From: Ryuthela nishihirai
Lineage: Eukaryota > Arthropoda > Arachnida > Araneae > Heptathelidae
Assembly (NCBI GenBank): GCA_038380435.1
Contig: JAWZYU010000020.1
Coordinates: 42,998,307-43,062,306 of the forward strand
DNA: 64,000 nucleotides
Reading direction: 5' to 3'
This document shows positions 53,957-64,000 of the stretch, in pieces (positions within the stretch are counted from its first letter, which is position 1; every line of letters starts with the position of its first letter). Position numbers and translations under genes: made by a program. The notes under the pieces are model-generated. The model searched no databases. It had not been told where the DNA came from and saw only the letters and a list, made by a program, of their open reading frames with translations.

Positions 53957-54706
53957 CAACACAAAGAATTTCATGGCATCGCTCAAGTCGTTGTTTAAGT
54001 CTGCGCGCGCTCTCATAGACCGTGTTTTCTCAAACTATTGAAATATTTATTTCTGTTTCGATGGATTTTGGTACCATGTAGTTCCTGAGATACTAGAACG
54101 AACGGTCGCAAATTTAGTACGCGGGTTCCCTCTGCGTGACCGCGTGTTGGGTTAAAAAAAAAACACTATAGATAGAAATCTACAGTGAGACTCATTACTA
54201 TAATAACGTTTTTTGCAATGTGGGGATCTGATAACGGCAGCAGATTTACATGTATGTTATGACTCTTATGTTTATAATTAGAGAGCAGTGAATGGCAATA
54301 ATGGTTTTGGAAGCGACTTCAGTTTCTCACAGGAATAGCATGGTAAATATTTCTTCTTTCAAGCACCCCTTTTGGACTTTCGACTTAAAATTCGGCACTG
54401 AAACTCGGACGACAATCGGAAATGCTCTGTGAAATTTTGAAACGTCTGCCACGATTATCCGATGAGTTATGGCTGCCACAGACACACAAACCAGCATCTT
54501 TTATTATCCTAGATTTCGTGTAAGTGAAGCTGTTTAAGATACAAAGATCGAAGTTTCACTATCATTGTAGTAACAGGAAAAAAAGCTTCACAAGCAGTCG
54601 TTTGCGATATAGGTCTGAGAATGAATGTCAGACTGGAGGCTAAAATATCATAAAGAAAATTTGCAAAAGGAGTGAGCTAGTCAAAAGAACATAACTTCAT
54701 GCTATT
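53957..54706. other. Unassigned stretch
   Basis: No gene or repeat recognised. Confidence 0.5.
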
Positions 54707-54717
54707 CCTAGACATAT

Positions 54718-55102
54718 GGGGCGGGGGTGGCTCAGTCGGTAGCCCGTCAGGCTCGTAATCTGTAGTTTCCAGGTTCGAGTCCCAGCTGGGTCAGCGTTGA
54801 GATTTATTTCCGCAAAACTCCCCTCCCTGCCCACGGTCAGTAGGGGACACCGATGGGCTTGGAAAGGCCGCAGTCCATCGGATGGGACGTTAAGCCGTGA
54901 CCCCGTGTGTGGGAGAGCCATACCCTGTGCACGTTAAAGAACACGCTGGATGGCCTTGACGGGAGACTACCATCTGTCTCCCAACAGCTGTTCCAGTGGG
55001 TCCCCTCCCCCAACCTTCTCTGAGCCTTCGGGGTCCATGTGACCTGGCCATTTAGCCCATGGTGTGCAAAAAAAGTGCCGCTCAGAGGTAAAACAACCCA
55101 AC
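54718..55102 (+). repeat. SINE-A, full-length young copy
   Basis: Near-consensus. Perfect 11-bp TSD cctagacatat at 54707-54717 and 55103-55113. Confidence 0.95.
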
Positions 55103-55113
55103 CCTAGACATAT

Positions 55114-56086
55114 TAGAAAGAGTAAAAAGTTCTTCGTACCTTAAGCGCAAGAAAATTGCTTGCAAAGGAGAATCGCGTTTTCCATTAAAACAATACCACA
55201 AGAAAATTGAGGGAGAGAAAGTTAAAGAACATTTCTCCATTAATTTCCACGTGGACCTAGGATTTGAACCCGTGCATCTTTGAACACTAAAACGGAAAGC
55301 GCTTGGACTTTAGACTGCATACGCATCCTTTAAAGTAAACCCTACAAAATGCAAAAGCAAAGCGTTTTACACCCAGTGGATCCGCAACGACAAAGACGAG
55401 TGGATTGCTCGCAGTAATTTGCCTGCTGGGGCAAAACACTACTTTTCACCTGGACTGTTTTTTTTTTGCCTTGAATTTCAATGCAGAGACAGAGAACATA
55501 CATCTATCGCAATCTGATTTAAATAGAGAAAGAATTTCATAGTATAACTGAGGCCTCTAGTCCTGTTGCCTACAGGCTGCCAACCTCGCCAAGGGGGCTC
55601 CACCTCCCTTGGATTCCCTGTTGTTGGCCTGGCATCGCTCTCTCCTCCACAGAAGTAAGTCATCAGAAAGCCACGCCACTTACCAGCGGGGGCGGTAGAG
55701 CATTGCTTTAAAATATCGAATGTTGCATAAAACGTTTATCAAAAGTTAATCTTTTGTCCATCACAGGAAACAGAATTCAACACAATTTATTTAAAAATGC
55801 AGCTTTCACGGATAATATCTTATAACACATTATTATAATTCAGTCGATTAGAACTATTGCAACGTAACGCACGAACTGTTTACTGTGACGTTGTGATCAA
55901 GTTGTCATTCCATGAAAACTAATTTTTTGATAATCTGATGAAATGCATTTTTTTTCAATTGCAAATTTCAACTTATGGTCAATTGATGCAAGTATTCCGA
56001 TAAATATTTCACAGGACATTTTCCTACGTGTAATTATAATTCACTCTTTCGATCGTTCGATTAGCTTCAGTACAAAAGTTGTCAGT
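55114..56086. other. Unassigned; one tRNA-like and one GC-rich patch
   Basis: ggatttgaacccgtgcatc near 55261 resembles an inverted B box, and 55560-55690 is GC-richer (ccaagggggctccacc). Neither could be assigned. Confidence 0.4.
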
Positions 56087-56128
56087 AAAAAAAATAAATA
56101 AATACCCCCTCAAGCAGCTGCTTGCACT
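56087..56128 (-). repeat. SINE-B 3' end fragment
   Basis: aataaataccccctcaagcagctgcttgc is the 3' end of SINE-B. The sequence stops there, as in a heavily 5'-truncated insertion. Confidence 0.75.
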
Positions 56129-56844
56129 TTAAAATTGCAAATGTTGCACAAAATATTATTAAAATGGAATGATTAGAAGGCAACGTACAAATTGTTTACT
56201 ATTACGAACAGTTGCCATTCAACGAAACTTAATCTTTTCATAATCTTGTAAAATACATTTCTACTTATATATTCCTTCACGATCTGGCAACCAGACTGCG
56301 TTACACAACTAGAGTTAGTCTGCTATTATTATAGTGATTATAGTATATTAGTTTTGAATCAAACACGGTACAATAGCTTTGCTCCAAAAAATATTAAGGG
56401 GGCATTACAGATTAGTCTCAAAAATTGTTCCTTGCCATGGTAAGTTAAATCCAATAAAAGTTACCCGATATTGTAAATTCATCCCAAAACTGTATCGTAT
56501 AAAGTTTTAAGAAAAAAATTAAGAAAAAAAGAATTAAGCGATATCGCAGAATGGTTGCAAAAGTTGTGCATTGGACACCAGATTCGTTAAAAAAATTCTA
56601 CATTACATTGCAGCTTTTTTCCAAAAGAGATGCGATATTGTAGATTGTCCCAAAGATGTATCTAATGCCGCAATTTCATTCCGAAAGATTTACGCAACAC
56701 TTTAGATACGCATTCAATATGCTCTACCGTAGATTAATACAATAGGATATGCAATATGGTAGATTTATTCCAAAAGACAAATTTAACAAAAAATGTTCCG
56801 TAAAGTTATTTTCATTTAATGATTACGTGATACCAAAAAGAAAA
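56129..56844. other. Unassigned stretch
   Basis: Several similar phrases (gtagattcattccaaaag-like) suggest a decayed internal repeat. No gene. Confidence 0.4.
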
Positions 56845-57039
56845 AAAAATACCCCCTAAAGCAGCTGCTTGCGACAGAGGTCTGACAGGAGCCTGTCAGT
56901 TTATATGCTATAGTAGAAGGTCTGAGAGGATGGCAGGACCTCAGCAGAAAAACAACACATACATCCATGCCTTACCCGGGACTCGAACCCAGGCCCTTAG
57001 ATCAGTAGCCAAGCGCGCTAACCACTCGGCCATAGATGG
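56845..57039 (-). repeat. SINE-B, full-length copy
   Basis: The best SINE-B copy. The minus-strand head has an A box (tggccgagtgg) and B box (ggttcgagtcc) with a well-paired T arm (ctggg/cccgg), and the anticodon arm resembles a Ser-type tRNA. The body ends gcaagcagctgctttaggggg plus a T-rich tail. Confidence 0.9.
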
Positions 57040-58088
57040 AAAAAAATCTGATCTACAGTTACGACGAGCTTACAATCGTTATTTTAAAACGCTCTTATGC
57101 TCATATAGTCAACCAAGTAAATACGTAAATTTGCGTAGGATGCGTTTTATTCGCATATTAAGGATGTTTAAATTGCATAAAAAAATCCTTCACGTTTAAT
57201 ACCTAAAGTTAATTTCTGTGATGTAAAAAAGAACACTTTTCTGACGAAACAAAACCCTCAAATTTGTCCATATGTGAGGCGAAAATACCAAAAGTGCAAA
57301 ATCTGATCCAATTCGTGGATTTACTGAGAATCGCCGACGTCTTAAGGATGCAAAGACAACAACGCAGTGAAGAGGAAAATTGTACAGACAACTAAATTGT
57401 CTTTCCTGTAGTCCTACGATCACCATTACCCTTAATTTTGCCATTTGGGAACGACAGAATGGTTTTTCGTATGGATTCTTACGATCGATATTTCAGAATG
57501 ACTTTCTGATGTTCCCTATTGAACCGTAGAAAGCCAAATGAAGCTTAAAGGATTTGATTTCTTTTTCTGTTTTTCAGTTTTAGAAACGTTTACTAAACTA
57601 TGGTAGAGTCTGAAGTTTAACTCATTGAATCTGTGCATGTGTATGAGTTTTAAAATAAATTTCTATTGTCCCTTGCATTTAAAGTGTGAACATTTATTTT
57701 GTGTGCAGCACTTTACGATCATTTGAAGCAATCCGTAAACATCGAAACTGGTAAATCTTACTTCACTTTCAGAGAGCTAAAAGGGGAAAATAAAAAAAAG
57801 TGTGCCTTTTACCTTAAAGATTTGTTTATACGTTCTTTCCTCTTTTTTTTTTCCAGAACTCAGACTTAAAGTTTACCAAATCTCTTTTACTGTTAGGGTA
57901 GGCGATCGAGACATGTTGGAAGAAAAATTAAAGACTGAATTTTCTGATGCATTGGCTGTAAAATTTTGATGTTAAATCCTTTTAATAAGAACGATAAATG
58001 TTTATAATAAAAAATAACTCTCCTACGTTCTTGTGTTCTTAAATCTGGCCCAGTGGTGAGATTTCTAGGGGTTTCAATCTGCCCATGC
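57040..58088. other. Unassigned stretch
   Basis: About 1 kb without a recognisable feature. Two overlapping minus-strand frames of 60-80 residues near 57196-57444 match nothing known. Confidence 0.45.
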
Positions 58089-58378
58089 CACCGCCCTGCC
58101 CACTGTCAGTAGGGGACACCGATGGGCTTGGAAAGGCCGCCGTCCGTCGGATGGGACGTTAAGCCGTGTCCCCGTGTGCGGGAGAGCCATACCCTGTGCA
58201 CGTTAAAGAACACGCTGGATGGCCTTGACGGGAGGCTACCATCTGTCTCCCAACAGCTGTTCCAGTGGGTCCCCTCCCCCAACCTTCTCTGAGCCTTCGG
58301 GGTCCTTGTGGCCTGGCCATTTAGCCCATGGTGTGCAAAAAAGTGCCGCTTAGAGGTAAAACAACCCAACCCAACCCA
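58089..58378 (+). repeat. SINE-A, 5'-truncated copy
   Basis: Begins at ccaccgccctgcccactg, without a head, and ends caacccaacccaaccc. It is near consensus, so the truncation is probably original. Confidence 0.92.
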
Positions 58379-59152
58379 GGTTCCTTCTTTCAAGAGTGGG
58401 AAACTCTTAGCGAAGTTTGATTTAAGCTTTTCTTCACTTGCATAATTTACTTGCTGTTGAATATTAAACTGTTTCGCATGAATACAGATGACTTCATTTT
58501 TCTCTTAAGTAAACACTTTAATCAATCACATTTTATTTCAAAAGATCTTTCCAGCTGGGATTTCAAATAACCCATTCTACTAAATATGAATGGGGTCTCT
58601 TTCATTAATTTAATGCCGTCCAGTAAATAAGCTAATTTATTATGCAAGATATAACTTTTGCGAAATATTTCCAATGTGTTGCATGAAATAGCAAAAAAGA
58701 ATCTTCTCAGTTTTTTTATTTAGTGTCGTGGAATCCCATGGAAAGCGTTTAAAATGTTTTTTCAATCAATTAATGTATTAGATGTTAAAAATGCTAGGAG
58801 AGAACACTTTCATTACAAAATTCTAAGGTCTTATAAATATTTTGTCCTCTTATTAGGGAAAATTCTATTGATTAAATTTAATAAATTTTTGAATAGTTAT
58901 AAACCTGTATAATTAAACATTGCAGCATACTGTTTCCAAATATTAAAAAAGAGCTATTAGTGCATAGCAAAATTATTTTTTTCGATGATTATATATATTT
59001 TCTGTAGGGATGGAAGAAAAGTGAGATTTGATGTATCTAAATCTATCTCATTTATTTTGCTTGGCAAAAAAAGTTTGTGTTAATTTTCCTTACACTTTGT
59101 TAATTTTGTTTTAAATTAGCAGGCAAAAAGGCAAACACTTTTTTCGTTCCTC
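58379..59152. other. AT-rich stretch, no gene seen
   Basis: Nothing recognised. Confidence 0.5.
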
Positions 59153-59162
59153 GTTAAAGAAG

Positions 59163-59550
59163 GGTTGGGTTGTTTTACCTCTGAGCTGCACTTTTTTTGC
59201 ACACCATGGGCTAAATGGCCAGGTCACATGGACCCCGAAGGCTCAGAGAAGGTTGGGGGAGGGGACCCACTGGAACAGCTGTTGGGAGACAGATGGTAGC
59301 CTCCCGTCAAGGCCATCCAGCGTGTTCTTTAACGTGCACAGGGTATGGCTCTCCCGCATACGGGGCCACGGCTTAACGTCCCATCCGACGGATGGCGGCC
59401 TTTCCAAGCCCATCGGTGTCCCCTACTGACCATGGGCAGGGCGGGGAATTTTGTGGAGATAAATCTCAACACTGACCCAGCTGGGACTCGAACCTGGGCA
59501 CTACAGATTACGAGCCTGGCGCGCTACCGACTGAGCCACCCGCGCCCCTA
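59163..59550 (-). repeat. SINE-A, full-length young copy
   Basis: Near-consensus. TSD gttaaagaag at about 59153-59162 and 59553-59562. It lies at the left edge of the LINE relic. Confidence 0.94.
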
Positions 59551-59957
59551 TTGTTAAAGAAGAAGCTCTATAAAATATACCAATTACAGACAGCTATAAC
59601 AATATTCTAGAATGGTGCATAATTCACAAATCCCTATCTCGACGACCAAACCGTCAGTCATTCATTTGGGTCAAAATAACAATGACAACTCGCACATTGA
59701 ACACAATTCTCTCCAGCATGTCTACGTCAATTTCTGATCTTGTCGCAACTATGTCATTCCTCCCCCAAGTCTCATTGCAAAAAATTGTCACCAAAGCTCT
59801 TCGTATTGCCAATATGATTCTAAGAAGCTATCGAAACTGCAATCATGTTACTCTCGTCTTCATTGCATATGTTAGACCCTTACTTGAATACGTTACGCTA
59901 GTGTAGAGCCCACACATTTTCTGTAATATTCTCTCATTAGAAATATCACAGAGATGG

Positions 59958-60341
59958 GTTGGGCTATTTTACCTCTGAGAGGCACTTTTTTTGCACACAA
60001 TGGGCTAAATGGCCAGGTCACATGGACCCGAAGGCTCAGAGAAGGTTGGGGGAGGGGACCCACTGGAACAGCTATTGGGAGACAGATGATAGCCTCCCGT
60101 CAAGGCCATCCAACGTGTTCTTTAACGTGCACAGGGTATGGCTCTTCCGCACACGTGGCCACGGCTTAACGTCCCATCCAACGGACTGCGGCCTTTCCAA
60201 GCCCGTCGGTGTCCCCTACTGACCGTGGGCAGGGCGGGGAGTTTTGTGGAGATAAATCTCAACGCTGACCCAGCTGGAACTCGAACCTGGGAACTACAAA
60301 TTACGAAGCTGGCGCGCTACCGACTGAGCCACCCCGCAGAC
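59958..60341 (-). repeat. SINE-A, full-length, inside LINE relic
   Basis: Perfect 12-bp TSD tcacagagatgg at 59946-59957 and 60342-60353. It separates two adjoining blocks of the LINE protein frame. Confidence 0.95.
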
Positions 60342-60820
60342 TCACAGAGATGGTTCACTACAACACTACTAGGCTACTCAAATTGACATACGAACATAGG
60401 CTGGCAAATATTAATATCCATTCACTGGAGTGGAGGAGGCTTGAACTGTATCTGAAAACATGCCACAAACTCATTTATAACACGATTTCAAATAACAACA
60501 CCAGAAGACAACCCTTGTGTACGAATAAGACATTCCACTGTCCAAGAAAAACAATAAATATCATTCTTTGGTATGCAGAGCAGGGATAGTTTAGAACTAA
60601 CTTTCGACAGACGGAGTACTTTTGCCAGTTTTACAGAGTTTCAGCATCAAATTGAAAGAAGAGCACTTGTCACCATTTCTTCGATGTTTCAGATTTTAAA
60701 CCTTATAATGAACGTTGCTGCAAATGTTAACTATTATATAGTCTTTTATTTTGTATTTTTAGCTTTCAAGTCAATATGGAAGGAATAAGTGTACTAAGAA
60801 CCATCTGGCCCTTCTATGCA

Positions 60821-61143
60821 CAACTGGGTCAGCGTTGAGATTTATCTCCGCAAAATTCCCGCCCTGCCCACGGTCAGTAGGGGACACCGATGGGCTTGGA
60901 AAGGCCGCCGTCCGTCGGATGGGACGTTAAGCCGTGGCCCCGTGTGCGGGAGAGCCATACCCTGTGCACGTTAAAGAACACGCTGGATGGCCTTGACGGG
61001 AGGCTACCATCTGTCTCCCAACAGCTGTTCCAGTGGGTCCCCTCCCCCAACCTTCTCTGAGCCTTCGGGGTCCATGTGACCTGGCCATTTAGCCCATGGT
61101 GTGCAAAAAAAGTGCCGCTCAGAGGGAAAACAACCCAACCCAA
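60821..61143 (+). repeat. SINE-A, 5'-truncated, inside LINE 3' end
   Basis: Begins at caactgggtcagcgttgag, just after the tRNA head, and ends caacccaaccca. Perfect 11-bp TSD ccttctatgca at 60810-60820 and 61144-61154. Confidence 0.95.
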
Positions 61144-61473
61144 CCTTCTATGCATTCAGTTATGTAAAATAAATTATTATTATTGTTATAGAAGAAAGCC
61201 TTTTCGGCGAATGGCAGCTCATATCATATCTTACCTTTGAGTACCACTTTGGTAAGCCTAATGGTCTTTATGACCAGGTAGCATTATTTCAATGGCGGGA
61301 AGTGTCTAACTCCCTGTGTAATTGATATGATTGTTTAAGTGACATAATCATTAAAAATTTTGTTTCAGTTTTAACATTTTACAATACATGTAGCAGTGTT
61401 TTTCAGTCTGAGTTTCTTTGACTTATTAAAAATATTCAGCGTAATTTTCTGGTCATCTGAAAGGGGGGAGGTC

Positions 61474-61866
61474 AGGCGGGCATGGCTGGTTTAGTAGGTA
61501 GCACGCCAAGTTCGTAACCTGCAGTTTCCAGGTTCAACCGGCGTCAGCGTTGAGATTTATCTCCGTAAAACTCCCCGCCCTACCCTCGGTCTTTGAGAGA
61601 GGGACTCCGTTGGTTTGGAAAAGCCACCGTCCGTCGAATGGGACGTTAAGTCATGGCCCCGTGTTCGGGAGAATCATGCCCTGTACATGTTAAAGAACAT
61701 GCTGGATGGCCTTGACGGGAGGCTATCATCCGTTTGCCCAATAGCTATCCAATAAGTCCGATTCCTCCAACCTTCTCTGAGTCCTCGGGGTCTTTGTGAC
61801 CTGGCCATTTCGCCCATTGTGTGCAATAAAAGTGGCGTTCAGAGGTAAAACAACCCACCCTAACCC
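61474..61866 (+). repeat. SINE-A, full-length diverged copy
   Basis: Head ggcatggctggtttagtagg with a decayed A box, B box ggttcaaccgg. Body and end complete to caacccaccctaaccc. No TSD recognised. Confidence 0.9.
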
Positions 61867-62302
61867 ATCTGAAAAAGAATACCAAATGAATTTTTCATAT
61901 ACCTTGTACAAAAAAATTCAAATGAAATATTACGATATGCTTGCAAGTGACAATAAATAATATTACGTTACAAATATGTGGTGTTTATTATTGTACTGTC
62001 GGAATTGCATTTTAAATTCGTTTTCATTTAAGTGTAAGGTTCCGAAGAATTTCAAAATAAAATTTTATATAGTTCCTTAAACAATTAAATGTTGAAAAAC
62101 ACAGATATGTATACAGGGTGATTTAGCTAAGCGTGTACAAACTTCTGGGAGGGGTAGGTTGCACAAAGACGAATCGGAATCATATAGCAATGCAGGGTGG
62201 GTAACGGCATCTTCACGCGGTAGATGGCATTCTACGGCCGCGGGACTGCACAACGTCCTCGCAGGTAACCGTCATTCTCGAAAAGCCCGCAGAGATAGTA
62301 GG

Positions 62303-63431
62303 ATGGCCGATTATACAAACGCGGAGTTGACCGATATGCATCTTGCATACGGGGCTGCAGATTGCAACGGGCGAGACGCTGTGCGAGAGTACCAGGAACG
62401 GTACCTGATGAGGCGTACTCCCAACCACCAGATGTTTGCACGGCTCCATCAGAGGTTATGTGACACTGGTACCTTCCAGAGACCTGCCAGGAGTCGGGAA
62501 CGATGGGCACGGACCGCTGACATGGAGGAGAATGTGCTACGTCATACAGAAGACACTCCAAGTGCCAGTACTCGAGCAATCGCCCACCGGGTCGGTCTTT
62601 CCCAATCCACCGTATGGAGGATTATGCACGAAAACCAATTGCATCCATATCATGTGCAACGAGTCCAGACACTGAAGTCTGAGGATTACCCACAGCGCAT
62701 TGCATTTGCGCAATGGTACCTGCAGAAGAGTGCGGCAGAACCCCAATTTCCTGCTTCTGTGGTGTTCACAGACGAGGCATGCTTTACAGGGGAAGGTAGC
62801 TTCAATGCACATAACGCACATGCATGGGCGGTGGAGAACCCCCATGCTACACGAACACGTGAAATACAAAATCGTTTTGCTGTAAATGTTTGGTCCGGCA
62901 TTGTTGGGGACCACTTAATAGGCCCATACCTCATGCCTGTTCGTCTGGACGGAAGAAGTTACCGGATATTTCTGTAGGACGTCTTGCCAGAACTTTTGAA
63001 TGAACAACAGGTCCGTCAGTCGCTACGCCGTGCAATGTGGTTCCAACACGATGGGGCCCGCCCATTTCAGCCATGAAGTTCGTCAACACTTAAACGTGAT
63101 ATTTGGACAACAGTGGATCGGGCATGGGGCGTGATGGTCCCGTTCATTGGCCTGCAAGATCGCCGGACCTATCATGTATTGATTACTTCTTCTGGGATTA
63201 CATCAAAGGACTGATGTTCGACACCCCCGTTGAAAGTGCTGAGGACCTTGTCGCACTCATCTTCGTAACTCGATTTTTTACCCCTGATCGAGTAACTGCC
63301 TCGGAAGTCCGAGACATGCCAGGAATCTTCCAGAATGTACGTGATTCCATACACCGACAATGTCAGGCCATTACATTACGATTTACATTACGATTACAGC
63401 TCGTGGTCGCAACTTCGAACACCTTCTGTGA
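62303..63431 (+). pseudogene. DUF4817-type transposase, broken
   Basis: The start codon at 62303 (MADYTNAELTDMHLAYGAAD) was chosen over the upstream in-frame Met at 62159 because it matches the family start and the latter lies in the terminal repeat. Order: DUF4817 helix-turn-helix (residues 1-55), second HTH (STRAIAHRVGLSQSTVWRIM, about 90-115), first catalytic Asp in VVFTDEACF, WSGIVGDHLIGPYLMP, second Asp in MWFQHDGARP, third Asp in SPDLSCIDYFFWDYIK, and C-terminal GRNFEHLL. A TAG near 62975, a frameshift near 63062, another near 63127, and at least one shift near 63370 break it. All three catalytic residues are nevertheless present. Auto-annotators often label such proteins Tc3-like. Confidence 0.92.
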
Positions 63432-63524
63432 CCTCTGTGCATTTCGCAAATGTACCTATTGTGATTAATAAAAAGCATTTTGTTCACTTACGTGCTGCTC
63501 TTTCATTCACGTCCTCTCTGTACA

Positions 63525-63912
63525 GGGGCGGGGGTGGCTCAATCGGTAGCGCGCCAGGTTCGTAATCTGCAGTTCCCAGGTTCGAGTCCCAGCTGGGTCA
63601 GCGTTGAGATTTATCTCCGCAAAATTCCCCGCCCTGCCCACGGTCAGTAGGGGACACCGATGGGCTTGGAAAGACCGCCGTCCGTCGGATGGGACATTAA
63701 GCCGTGGCCCCGTGTGCGGGAGAGCCATACCCTGTGCACGTTAAAGAACACGCTGGATGGCCTTGATGGGAGGCTACCATCTGTCTCCCAACAGCTGTTC
63801 CAGTGGGTCCCCTCCCCTAACCTTCTCTGAGCCTTCGGGGTCCATGTGACCTGGCCATTTAGCCCATGTGTGCAAAAAAGTGCCGCTCAGAGGTACAACA
63901 ACACAACCCAAC
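63525..63912 (+). repeat. SINE-A, full-length, inside the DUF4817 transposon
   Basis: Near-consensus from ggggcgggggtggctcaatcgg to cacaacccaac. Perfect 12-bp TSD cctctctgtaca at 63513-63524 and 63913-63924. It lies between the transposase 3' end and the right terminal repeat, so it is younger than the transposon. Confidence 0.96.
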
Positions 63913-64000
63913 CCTCTCTGTACACTAGCACATGTTGATGCCGTTACCGACCCTGCATTGCTATATGATTCCGATTCGTCTTTGTGCAACCTACCCCTCC

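Larger units (their letters stand above)
59563..61190 (+). pseudogene. CR1/Jockey-type LINE 3' end with two nested SINEs
   Basis: Plus-strand RT C-terminal part: ILEWCIIHKS (thumb side of the palm), LVATMSFLPQVSLQKIVTKA, LRIANMILRSYRN, IAYVRPLLEYVTLV.SPHIF, then beyond a SINE-A NLTYEHRLANINIHSLEWRR and YLKTCHKLIYNT. These match the region downstream of YADD in CR1/Jockey-like elements. The 3' end near 61160-61190 is aaataaattattattattg, a short ATT-repeat tail. The 5' part is missing. Confidence 0.82.
62114..64000 (+). mobile_element. DUF4817-type mariner/Tc transposon, cut by the window end
   Basis: Starts cagggtgatttagctaagcg next to TA (62112-62113). The stretch 62148-62211 reappears inverted at 63937-64000 with a single mismatch, so the window stops about 34 bp before the right terminus. 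The terminal repeat would be about 98 bp. Inside are a broken transposase and a SINE-A. The intact element would be about 1.5 kb without the SINE. Confidence 0.93.

Noticed and set aside
55255..55335. A possible tRNA on the minus strand with a B-box-like ggttcaaatcc
   Set aside because: No consistent acceptor stem or D arm could be built. Probably a decayed tRNA-derived repeat.
62159..62302. Upstream in-frame Met (MHKDESESYSNAG) as the transposase start
   Set aside because: It lies in the terminal inverted repeat and is mirrored at the right end (63989). The family start MADYTNAE at 62303 is the better choice.

Overview
The window looks like intergenic or intronic DNA from a large, AT-rich, repeat-laden eukaryotic genome. 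It is almost certainly an arthropod. The repeat-borne proteins are of arthropod type: two or three transposases with the HTH domain that Pfam calls DUF4817, a Tc1 transposase relic, an RTE-type LINE, and a relic of the MPRNCV-initiated repeat ORF family. An orb-weaving spider is my best guess, but that rests on memory of similar repeat ORFs, not on anything decisive here. There is no operon, plasmid, phage, CRISPR array or host-gene cluster.

About 45 copies or pieces of one GC-rich, tRNA-derived SINE (called SINE-A here) dominate the window on both strands. A full copy is about 385 bp: tRNA-like head with A and B boxes, a GC-rich body with a conserved 'gacgttaagccgtgg...gcacgttaaagaa' block, and a 3' tail of CCCAA-type repeats. 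Many copies have 10-13 bp target-site duplications (TSDs), several sit inside other repeats, and some are 5'-truncated. A second, smaller tRNA-derived SINE (SINE-B) is present in four copies or pieces.

Layout. 0.2-9.5 kb: SINE-A copies, a hAT MITE with TSD (4824-5032), a foldback element with tRNA-like arms (7828-8123) and a DUF4817-type transposase relic (8784-9525). 10-24 kb: palindromic 'acagtcgctc' MITEs (one nested in a SINE head), hAT-like elements with G/C runs, SINE-A copies and a deleted mariner-type element (15319-16282). 24.6-28.3 kb: transposase C-terminus, a truncated CR1/Jockey-group LINE, and a frameshifted, internally deleted MPRNCV-family relic. 29-38 kb: SINE-A copies, four minisatellites, a Tc1 relic, and the one likely host-gene piece: a first coding exon with a signal peptide and splice donor on the minus strand (32823-32891), with a GC-richer upstream region. 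38.3-44.6 kb: a complete I-like LINE on the minus strand with ORF1 zinc knuckles, an ORF2 with endonuclease, reverse transcriptase and RNase H, a 15-bp TSD and two nested SINE-A copies. 45.7-47 kb: old SINE and five copies of a 139-bp repeat. 47.6-51.2 kb: near-complete RTE-type LINE, minus strand. 52-61 kb: more SINEs, an inverted MITE pair and a CR1-like LINE 3' end carrying two SINEs. 62.1-64 kb: a DUF4817 transposon cut by the window edge, with nearly identical inverted repeats but a broken transposase.

The elements interact: LINEs would supply the machinery for the SINEs, and nested insertions give a relative order of events. The most unusual signals are several perfect local palindromes that look like template-switch products, insertions falling in tRNA-like SINE heads, a foldback with tRNA-like arms, and a Pol III-type SINE whose 385-nt sense strand has no TTTT.
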